64,000 nt of DNA from Siphonodentalium dalli. Lineage: Eukaryota > Mollusca > Scaphopoda > Gadilida > Siphonodentaliidae. Positions 24,601-36,600 of the stretch are shown here, piece after piece (the stretch's first letter is position 1; each line of letters opens with the position of its first letter). The stretch is taken from positions 46,726,194-46,790,193 of the forward strand of contig CP136069.1 of assembly GCA_032622095.1 (NCBI GenBank). Direction: 5' to 3'. Under the pieces are notes generated by a model. The model was not told the DNA's origin. It ran no database searches and worked only from the letters and a program-made list of their open reading frames with translations. Made by a program: the position numbers and the translations under genes.

Positions 24601-27600
24601 TGTTACAGAGTTATGGCCCTTTTTCAACTTAGAATTAACGCATTCTGCCATAACTCAAACATTTTGTATCTGATCGGAACCAAATTTGGTATGCGAGTTT
24701 CAGAGCCCAAAATACAGATCGAGTTCGAATATGGGTTTGATCCGATTTATTTTAAAGGAGTTATGACCCTTTTTCGAAAATAAAATCAAAAAAACAAAAA
24801 TCCCATGCTATAACCAAAGTATATTTTGTCCGATTGTGTTCATATATATTTGATATGTAGGTTTATGATGACATGCCCCTCATCTGTATAGTTTTTGGTA
24901 TTGATTGGTTGATCGGTTTAGAAAATAATTAACCCTTTACACACATGCTATCCAATGCAATAAGTTGAACATATTTCTTCTGATCTGCCTCATATTTCTT
25001 ACCTAGGTTTTTCTTAGCACGTTCTTAGTCTGTATGGTTTTTGGTATTGTTTAATTAACCCTTTTCACTCTTATGTTTACTTAGAATTCACCCAAGCTGC
25101 TATGGCTCAAAACATTTTTCATCTGATCAGCACCAAATTTGGTATATGAATTTATCACCCCTAAATACAGATCGAGTTCGAATATGGGTTTGATCCGATA
25201 TATTTTAACAGAGTTATGACCCTTTATAATTCAAATAATTACTGGTGGGAATTTTAAAAGAACATATCTGGCAGACCATGTGTTATTGAAATGAGTTAAT
25301 TATCACTATGTCTATGGACATGCTATAAAGCCCGATAGTGGTACTCCTGGCTGGCAGGATTTGTTATCATATTAATGTCAAATTGATTGATGGCTATCTG
25401 GTGGAGTGCTGTTTTCTGTGCAATATTAAGTTAACCCCTTTGCTGAAACAGGTTCATTACTAAAGTTTATGTAAACACTATAGGACACCTATTCTAAAAT
25501 ATTAAATTGGAATAGTCCATTGTTACTTAATTTGTAGGGATGTTTTACAGACATTGTTGTCTACATACACTGTTGTCTTATCTTAGACAAAAATTAATCC
25601 ACACATTCCTCAGTTCCATGATGTGATGTCATTGCAAATGATTAACCCTCTCCACACATCATATGGTTTTGAAGCTTTTCGTTTGATCATTCTCCTATAT
25701 TATGTCCAGGTTGATGGTGATCCACTTTTGATTTGCATGGATTTGGGATTAAAATTAAACCATTCCATAGACACATATTATGCGATTGACAGATATAATA
25801 TTATCCCTTTCACTTTGATCCAGGTTCAGTAAGGGTTTCAATAAATCACCAATTATATATTCATCATTAGAGGAAATGTCTTATTTTGAAATTCCCTCAG
25901 TTGCATTTGGGCTCCAGGGTAATATTAATGGTGCTGGTATTCTTGAGACTGACTTATTGTATGGGTTTCTAAATCCAATGACATGCTTTGTATAGACTAT
26001 TTTGTGTTTATCAGTTCATTAGTTTGCGTAAGATTAACCCTATTATCCGATTTGATAACTCAAATATTTCCATTGACTTGTTTATACATGTAGTTCTTGG
26101 CATAGTTGACAAGAACACACCCCTAACCTGCATAGTGAGGGTCGTTTGGTTTATTTGCTTAAAAATATTAACATCCTCCGCCAATCCTGTTGACACAATG
26201 TGATAACTAAATATTTTTCACATGATCACTATATTAAGTGTGAATTGTTGAAACTTTAGCACTCATGAAAAGGTTGATGTAAGGATTTATAAAATTTATA
26301 AAAATAGCTAATCGCTATCGCCAAGGTATGGGTTAAACATCTGCCGATCGTGATCGGCCTCTCGTTCACATTTGTCTTACTGGGCAACACCACCTCCTTG
26401 CAACATGTCATCAGCACTGAGAATACATCAACTAGTTCTTCCGATTTCTTCTTTGGTCACTCGAATTTGAAAATATCGTCCGAAAAATTGCGTGACTTCA
26501 GTAAACATGATGATCATGATGTCTCCTGCAACTGTGTCAAAGTCCCCTGTTTTCGTTTTTGAAACAACCAGGTCAAAATCATCGTCAATGTCTTTCGTGG
26601 ACATGAAATCACCAGCCATTTGACGAACAGTTTTTGATCTGTTGACTGATATAATTGTCCATTTGCCTTCCGATGCATTCTGCACGATAGAAATGTTCAT
26701 CAAAGTCGCCATTTTGTTATTATTTTAAACAGGAAGTCCGTTGGAATTATCCGCCCTTGTTTGTGAATGTAAAGTCCGGATAGATTTGCAGTCCGGATAG
26801 ATGTGCCTTTTGCGTAAAATTTCAAGACTAAGTTATCGGTCTGGGGCGGTTTGGGATATGCAGTATTTATATATTTATTATTTACAGCTGCCAATAAATA
26901 AGGGGTAGCGCAGGGTTTTTTCTGGAGGCGGCGATCCCTGAGAAACGAACTATTTTGTGTGTATGGCCTTAGGGTTAGGGTTGTGCACCTGCAATGGGAA
27001 CTGTTATTTTATTATTTTACTAAATGTTTACTGACATGTGAAACATCTTAGTATTTTAAAAACATGGGGGGTATCCTTATTCCCATTGGGACAGTCACAC
27101 CTCTAGTTGCCTAAGGTCTTTTGTTCAATACCTACACATACACCATTGTATTTGGCTCCTTTTCGATATTTGAAACAACTAATTTCCGTGTGACAGTTTT
27201 CTATTTTCGTGTTACCATTTACAACTATGATGAAATCTAAAATCCAAATAAAATGGTCCAACATGGGTCATTATTTTAGATGCGGCGATGCCTGAGAATC
27301 AAAACCCTTTTTGTTTTTGGCCTAAAAGTGATTTTGACAAGTACCAGCCCTCTTAATTCAGATTGTTTGGCTTCGGCAATCCACTGTAGCAACCCTTTGC
27401 CGTGGCCCAGTTTGCTTCAGCAAATTGCTTCGGCATTGCTGATTGCCGTAGCCAATTATGAGGACTGCAATTACTGACTGCTGTGGTCTTCAGAGTTCCT
27501 GTCTTCTCAGTCTTTACAGTCTGGTAAGCGACTCAACATTCATTGACTTGTCTTATTTCTTGCAGTGAAGAGATCCAGTCTCATGTGGAACTGTATGAGG

Positions 27601-30600
27601 ACGAGAGGAAGTTATGTAACGCTTTGATGACATACCTACAGCGACACTTCACCAGTAGCGAGCTCGAACTCATCTCACCAGCCACGACTCCTGCCGATGA
27701 AAATAAATCCATCATACAATATGGTATGGCCACGTTGAGTTAAATTCCCATTTCTCAGGTATCCGTCCTGTGCATGAAGCCTGAGTTTAGGGTGCCTGTC
27801 ATTTGCAGAATGAGGTCCCCAGAGGAATAGCATCACTAAATTCACCCTCTGGGGACCTCATTCTGCAAATGACAGACACTATTTGCAGGCTTGCATCGGT
27901 CTCAGATGGTTTCTGGATATCTTAGAAGTAATTAATGAAAATAAACCATATTTGATTTGTAAGCTTATTGGTTAGGGGCTAGGGTCCTGCGAATATTTGA
28001 TTTTCGATTTGTTATTCGATTCAGTTCCAATATTTGATTCGAATTTGATTCAACCATTTTGGTTTGAAATCATTATGAATATTTCAATGGCGACAGCGAG
28101 CTGTTGTAACTGATGTTATACCATTCTCAATTAATATTTTGAATACATTTCGTGATTCATAAAACGATTGCAGGTAAATTGTACAGTACTCAGGTGTCAA
28201 GAATTGTGAAAATATTTCCACGAACGCAATTGAACATCTTAATTGTAAAGTACACAATACACATCGGAAAAATTCCAGAAACATACCACCCAGCCAAAGT
28301 TATAGGCTTCAAATGATGAACTTGAATAATAAGTCAGTTTTCAATTCACAACCAAGTGCTCCACATGTACGGGCCACACACAGTACGGGTGAAGATAGTA
28401 TCAATTTATCATGGCCATATTGGGAAATTATGACCTACAGGTAATATCTGCATGTAATATGTATTTACTTGGCATTATACACAAAACGTCAGTCATCTCA
28501 CATTCCTTAATTTGCAAACTATTTGATCTAAAATATTGTTGTTTGTAGCTCCGTTATGTAGAATGTGTTTTCTGAGTGTATTATTTCCCCATTTGGCAAA
28601 CCTCGTCTGTCTCCATACCGTATACTGTCATACTTTGCCGTAACGTCAAGGGTTGGGGTGTTCACGTTTACTCATTTAAAACTACATGTTGACAACGAAA
28701 ATGGGGCTATATTTTATTGATGTATTTTTTTAAATCGTGGTTGCAAAAATCACTACTTTCACAAATTGTGCCCAATAAAACAGAACATTCCTGCTTGGAA
28801 ACTACCTGTAAATATAATTATATAATTTCTTGCTTTGTCCGTTCTTTGGCTAATGTTCGATTCGATACTCGATTCGATTTGTAAACATTCACAGGGCTTC
28901 GAAATTCGTTAAAAAATATGGCCTGCATTTATTGGAGAATTGTTTTGAACATTTACAGGCATGTGTAGGATCACCTCTAGATGGGATCTATCAAAATAAA
29001 AAAAAAAATTATTATGAAAAACATGGCCGCCGGCAGCCATCTTGGAATTTCCTCTTTGTATGACTAAATCCTTTGGCGCACCCTACAGACCACATTCCTG
29101 ATACCAAACTTCATATGGATATTTTGGGGTTGACCACTAGATGGGAGCCGTAAAACTTTCCCGAATTTAGTTGGGGAAAACATGGCCATCTTGGATTTTA
29201 CTCTTTGCATGACTAAATCCTTAAGCACACCTACAGACCACATACTTCATCTGATCATCACCAAACTTCGTATTGATCTTCGGGGTGACCACTAGATGGG
29301 AGCTGTCAAATGTTCTGAATTTCATTGGAAAAAATGGCCACCAGCAGCCATCTTTGACTTACTTTCCATATATCTCTTCATGTTGATATCTAGTATAATT
29401 AGACATTTCAACATTCCGCATTCCTAATCGCTCCATTGACTGTAACATATGAAATTATCTCCTCTCCAAGTTGAGGACAGTGTCATTGACACTTTAATTT
29501 GCATGGGGATGATAGGAAGACGGTCCTTGAGACCATGTCATCCCCGGCAATATACTTCTACATCTGGTCGTCTATTCTGTATTTTCCATTCTTTGTATAT
29601 TAATCAACAAATAAAAATATCAATCAAGTCTTTCATCAAATTCAGCCCCGGCAGAGCAGTTGGAAGATGGTGCCCTTGTGCTTCTTAAACGCGAGGAGAC
29701 CAATGAGTATGCTGGCGTCGCTAAAAAGAATCGGCGAATGAGGAGGAAGAAGTCATCACAGGTGAGTTTTTATGTTTACCCATACCATAGTATGGTAAAC
29801 ATAATGTCGACGTCCAGATTGACCACTCGTCGTGCGTCCGTCCGTCTGTCTGTCTGTCTGTCCGTCCGTAGACACTTTACGCATGGTGCGATAACTCAAA
29901 AATTTTCTATCCGATCGGAACCAAATTTTGTATATGAGTTTCTCAGACCAAAATACAGATCAAGTTCAAATATGGGTTTGATCCGAGTTTTTTTTTTACG
30001 GAGTTATGGCCCTTTTTCGACTTCGAATTCACGCATGCTGTTATAACTCAAACAATTTTTATCTGATCGGAACCAAATTTGGTATGCGAGTTTCAGAGCC
30101 CAAAATACAGATCAAGTTCGAATATGGGTTTGATCCGATTTATTTTAAAGGAGTTATGACCCTTTTTTCGAAAATAAAATTAAAAAAACAAAAATCCGAA
30201 GCAATAACCGAAGTATATTTTGTCCGATTGTGTTCATATTTGATATGTAGATTTATGATGACACGCTCCTCATCTGTATAATTTTTGGTATTGATTGGTT
30301 GATCGGTTTAGAAAATAATTAACCCTTTACACACATGCTATCCAATGCAATAAGTTGAACATATTTCTTCTGATCTGCCTCATATTTCTTACCTAGGTTT
30401 TTCTTAGCACGTTCTTCGTCTGTATGGTTTTTGGTATTGTTTAATTAACCCTTTTCACTCTTATGTTTACTTGGAATTCACCCAAGCTGCTATGACTCAA
30501 AACATTTTTTATCTGATCAACACCAAATTTGGTATATGAATTTATCACCCCTAAATACAAATCGAGTTTGAATATGGGTTTGATCCGATATATTTTAACA

Positions 30601-33600
30601 GAATTATGACCCTTTATAATTCAAGAAATTACTGCTGGGAATTTTAAGAGAACATATCTCACAGACCATGTGTGTAATTGAAATGAGTTAATTATCACTA
30701 TGGACATAAGATATGACATGCTATACAGCCTGATAGTGGTACTGCTGGCTGGTGGGATTTGTTTATCATAATGTCAAATTGATTGATGGCTATCTGGTGG
30801 AGTTCTGTATTCTGTGCAATATTAAGTTAACCCCTTTGCTGAAACAGGTTCATTACTAAAGTTTATGTAAACACTATAGGACACCTATTCTAAAATATTA
30901 AATTGGAATAGTCCATTGTTACTTAATTTGTAGGGATGTTTTACAGACATTGTTGTCTACATACACTGTTGTCTTATCTTAGACAAAAATTAATCCACAC
31001 ATTCCTCAGTTCCATGATGTGATGTCATTGCAAATGATTAACCCTCTCCACACATCATATGGTTTTGAAGCTTTTCGTTTGATCATTCTCCTATATTATG
31101 TCCAGGTTGATGGTGATCCACTTTTGATTTGCATGGATTTGGGATTAAAATTAAACCATTCCATAGACACATATTATGCGATAGACAGATATAATATTAT
31201 CCCTTTCACTTTGATCCAGGTTCAGTAAGGGTTTCAATAAATCACCAATTGTATATTCATCATTAGAGGAAATGTTTTATTTTGAAATTCCCTCAATTGC
31301 ATTTGGGCTCCAGGGTAATATTAATGGTGCTGGTATTCTTGAGACTGACTTGTTGTATGGGTTTCTAAATCCAATGACATGCTTTGTATAGACTATTTTG
31401 TGTTTATCAGTTCATTAGTTTGGGTAAGATTAACCCTATTCTATCCGATTTGATAACTCAAATATTTCCATTGATTATGTTTATACATGTAGTTCTAGGC
31501 ATAGTTGACGAGAACACACCCCTAACCTGCATAGTGAGGATCATTTGGTTTAGTTGCTTAAAAATATTAACATCCTCCGCCAATCCTGTTGACACAATGT
31601 GATAACTAAATATTTTTCACATGATCACTATATTAAGTGTGAATTGTTGAAACTTTAGCACTCATGAAAAGGTTGATGTAAGGATTTATAAAATTTATAA
31701 AAATAGCTAATCGCTATCGCCAAGGTATGGGTTAAACATCTGCCGAACGATCGGCCTCTCGTTATAAGGTCATCTTATGTTATCAGTCTGTCTGTCCATT
31801 GGGGCATCCATCCATCTGTCCGTCCGTTAAGTGTATTTCCCAGCTAAAAATACAGGCCAAATTCAAATATGGGTTCCGTACAATTATTTTTACATGAGTT
31901 ACGGCCCTTTTTCAACTTGGAATTTGACCGATTTCATAACATTTTGGTTTCCGACCGATAACTCCTTTTTGATGATTTGATCTGTCTGCCCATCCTTTTG
32001 CTTTTGGTTTCCAGATGATAACTTTAGATAATCTCAATTGAATGGAATTAAATTGTATGTGAGTTTGAAAGCACACAATACATGTCAAGTTCGCTATTGG
32101 GTTCCGCCTAGAAATTTTCACCAGAGTTATTACCATTTTTGTTGGAATTTGCACTCAATTTTCGTTTCCGGATGATAACTTTAGTAAGTCTGAACTCAAT
32201 TGAATGAACTTTGATATGTGAGTTTACTAGCCTAAAATACAGGTCAAGTTCGAATTTGGGTTCTGCCTGCCAATTTACAGAATATTTTGCCATGCCCGTG
32301 TTTTATATTGGCCTTACGATAAGAGATATACTTGCATTTTCTTTCTAGCTCCGACTGATCACACACACGCCTCAGATATTTGCCCAATTTTCATCTCTAA
32401 ATCTAACGGCTCCGTCCAGTATTCAGGAGATAGCTGCCTCACTCGAACAACTTCACGGTCGTAAGGTGAGTAAACAGATATAAAACTGAGTTTATCATTG
32501 GAAATGCAGTTAGTGCAGTTTTACCCCAGTTATTAGTCTAATTTCCCAATTGATCAAGGTGCTTGATTTCGAGAGATTTACTTAAAAGTCTGTTTTATGG
32601 AGGTGATTAATGGGTAGGTTCAGCCCCATAAATTAGCAAAACTTTTCCTTATCCAGAATTTTTTCCTCAGGTAAAATGCCTTGGATCCACATAGTTGCAT
32701 GCTCTAAACATGATTGTAATTCAATTGAGTATTTGTCACTAAAAACAAGCATTCTGATTGGCCGAGAGTGGCTAACTTTAGTTTTCGATTCATCGACATC
32801 GGCTGCTTCAGCTTGCAGCAAACCTGAATGTAGCACGGTAAAATGTCATCGGCGCAGAATGGAGTAGCGAAACGAGCACACCCACGTGTTGTTGTCTATA
32901 CATACTGTTCATTTTTTGGTTTGTGAGTACATATCCATGCACGTAAGCTGCAGACAAAAAATCGGGTTCGTCCGCACATTTATTACAGAGTTATGGCCCT
33001 TTGCCATTTTTCACTGATTTTAGGCTTGTTAGCGCAACAACTTCAACAAACGTTATCTGATTCGATTGAAATTTGGGATATAGGTGTCTCCCAAGAATAT
33101 CTTGGACGAGTTCGAAAACCGGCCTGGTCCGATAAAATTTGATAGAGTTATGGCCCTTAATTAGTCATTTTTCACGAATTTTCAGCTCGTTAGCGCGATA
33201 ACTTCAACAAACGTTATCCGATTTGATTGAAATTTGGTATATAGGTGTCTCCCAAGAATATCTCGGATGAGTTCGAAAACCGGCCTGGTCCGATAAAATT
33301 TGATAGAGTTATGGCCCTTAATTAGTCATTTTTCACGAATTTTCAGCTCGTTAGCGCGATAACTTCAACAAACGTTATCCGATTTGATTGAAATTTGGTA
33401 TATAGGTGTCTCCCAAGAATATATCGGATGAGTTCGAAAACCGGCCTGGTCCGATAAAATTTGATAGAGTTATGGCCCTTAATTAGTCATTTTTCACGAA
33501 TTTTCAGCTCGTTAGCGCGATAACTTCAACAAACGTTATCCGATTTGATTGAAATTTGGTATATAGGTGTCTCCCAAGAATATATCGGATCAGTTGGAAA

Positions 33601-36600
33601 ACCGGCCTGGTCCGATAAAATTTGATAGAGTTATGGCCCTTAATTAGTCATTTTTTTCAAAAATTTTCAGCTTGTTAGCGCTATAATTTAACAAACATCA
33701 TCCTATTTGATTGAAATTTTGATATATAGGTGTCTCCCAAGAATACCTCGGACGAGTTAGAAAACCGGCCTGGTCCGATAAAATTTGATAGAGTTATGGT
33801 CCTTAACCCTTTGGAGAGTATTTGTAACGTCATATACATGACGTCATGAGTAAATTTAACGTCAACGTCATAGCAATAATTATTAACAAGTTCGGTCAAA
33901 AAGGCCCAATAATTTGTTTTAATTAATGTGCATTTTTTGTTAATGTGTGTTATCATAATCAATTGCACTTATACATTTGGAACATTATATTAATCAAAAT
34001 AACTCCTATAGAAATCATTTATAAATCAGATGATTTGTTGAAGTTATGACTACGTAAAATAACACTTCCTGAAACGACATATATGTCGTTCTACTTCTCA
34101 ACCGATAGACGACATATATGTCGTTCTACTCGCCAAAGGGTTAAGTAGTCATTTTGTATGAATTTTGAGCTCGTTAGCGCGATAACTTCAACAAACGTCA
34201 TCCGATTCAACTAAGATTTGGTATATAAGTGTCTTCCAATAATATCCTGGACGAGTTCGAAAACCAGCCTGGCCCAATAAAATTTGATAGAGTTATGGCC
34301 CTTAATTAGTCATTTTTCGTGAATTTTTATCTCGTTAGCGCGATAACTTCAACAAACGTCCTCCGATTTGTTGAAAATTTGGAATAGACATACTTGCCAA
34401 GAATATTTCGGACGAGTTCGAAAACCAGCCTGGCCCGATAAAATTTGATGGAGTTATGGCCCTTAATTAGTCATTTTTCGATTTTACCTATTAATTAGTC
34501 TACCGATACTGATGCACACCAATTGGCGGTAGCCACCGGCGGTAAGCCACCGAAAACGAGACACGGCATCTCTGATGCCACCTCTTGTTTTGCAAATTCC
34601 TTGCTAGATTGAATTACAATGGAGATAAACGTACCCTGTTTCATTGTACATTCTGGGATTCGAGCATGAAAACAGTTTGTGAATGAGCAGGCTTAGATGA
34701 TTAGATGATTTTGAAGAGGACTAGTCGTAGGGTGTATCCTCTTTATTGTGAGTGACTGAGACCAACAAATCCACGAAAATGATCAAAACTAAAATGTCGT
34801 ACCTGACTACAATCTCACTAGATTTAAATTGTTTCTTTTCGAAAACAATAAAATCATGTTTTCTCATTAACTAGATGAATATGAAAGTGTATTTATTATA
34901 ACAACTGTGATATAAAGTGTTATATAAAGATAGCAATTATAGTTCCAGAGATAAATAGTTTTTTGTGTCTCCTGAACAATTTGATTTTCCCCGAGGTACT
35001 ACCTATTAGAAGCCCATCGACGATTCACAATGTGGTCATATAATAAAATAGTTGCAATTGTGTCCTAGCTTTCTTGAGTAAATTCTCCCAACCTGCAAGT
35101 GTATCTGTGTCACACCATTAGCTAATTCTCCCAACCTGCAATTACACGCACATATGTCTAACAGAAATTGAATTCTATGGACAAAACTGCTTACACCTAC
35201 ATTTTATGTAACTATATAATAAATACTTAACAAATATATATTAGTTACTTTGTGATATGTTTTGCCATATTACATGTAATGCCCATGATGGGAGGCAATC
35301 TGATAATGATAAAAACTAGGAACTAAATTTTTTTATAATGCGCAAGAATATATGTTGTTCATGAGAATGTTGGTTTGATTTTGCACGCGATTGCATGTGA
35401 TTGTGATGTGATGTCAGTTCATTCATTTGTTTTCGCTAATTTTATCAGGGAATTTCATAGGAAATGATAGATAAATACAGATATCTGCCCCATTCATCAC
35501 TTTGAAACAAAAATTCTTGAGAAACAAACTATTTTGCTTAATATCTGGCATAATTTCTGTATTTAACCCTTTCATGGCGGGAGCTGCGCTGCTACAGCAT
35601 TAAAGATCCTGTGCCAGTACCTTCTCTTATAGACATGTGTATGCGAGTCTCTCATAGGGAACCTCACATATATAAGAGAATGCACTGCCTTACAAGGTCA
35701 AGGTAAATATTGTTAGACCAATGTATTCTCTTATTTATGCGAAGCTCTGTGTGGGAGACTCAAATATATAAGAGAATGTATTGGCACAGTGTTTTCTCAA
35801 AATTTCAAGAAGCTCCAGTCATGGAAGGGTTAACTCATTAGCTTAATTTCTACATGTATCTGATTCTTGTAACATTCTTTTTAGATGTATTACGAGCAGA
35901 CTGTGATCAGAGGGAGGACTTCAACAGTCGGTGCTCAATCGCGGCCGTCCGGATTCGATAATCTCAACTTCCGTGATCGAGCCGAAACATGGGCATTCAT
36001 GAAGAATAGTCCTATCACCGCTCTTAGTGAAGAAAACAGCCTGAGTGAAGCAGGAAATTCAGGTACCTATATCTCTCTAAATATCTTATGTCCATGAAAA
36101 TATGGTGCCGGACATTTGCAGAATGATGTCCCCAGAGGGTGAATTTAGTGATGCTACCCTGCACAGCGGGCTAGCCAGGGTCCGCGCTGGACTGAAATTT
36201 ACTTTTGCCAAATTATTTGCCAAATGAAAATATTTTTTGCCAAATTCTTTTTGAATTTGCCAAATTTTATCCACGATAGTATCATTTTCAGCAACATTGA
36301 TTGGATGCTATGTTTTGACACTCGCGGTTTGATCGACGTTTGATATTGATACGAAAGCAGTTCGTTAATAATTATACTCGCATCTCTATTATGGTTTATC
36401 ATACAACAAAAACAAATCACCGAACAATAAAATGGTAGAAGGATTGCTTCATCAGAAGGGCACACCACAAGAGGATTAGCTATGTAAACACCACCATCAC
36501 ACTAAATACGGGTAATCCCTCCACCCAATCGATATTAATGCTATCAGACTTAATAGAGGTGTTAACTTTTCCGAAACCAAGTAAAGCACTACTAATATAA

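Noticed and set aside
25623-25832. Identical 69-codon frames at 25623 and 31019
   Set aside because: Protein identity follows from recent duplication of a non-coding element; no domain, no codon-bias signal visible.
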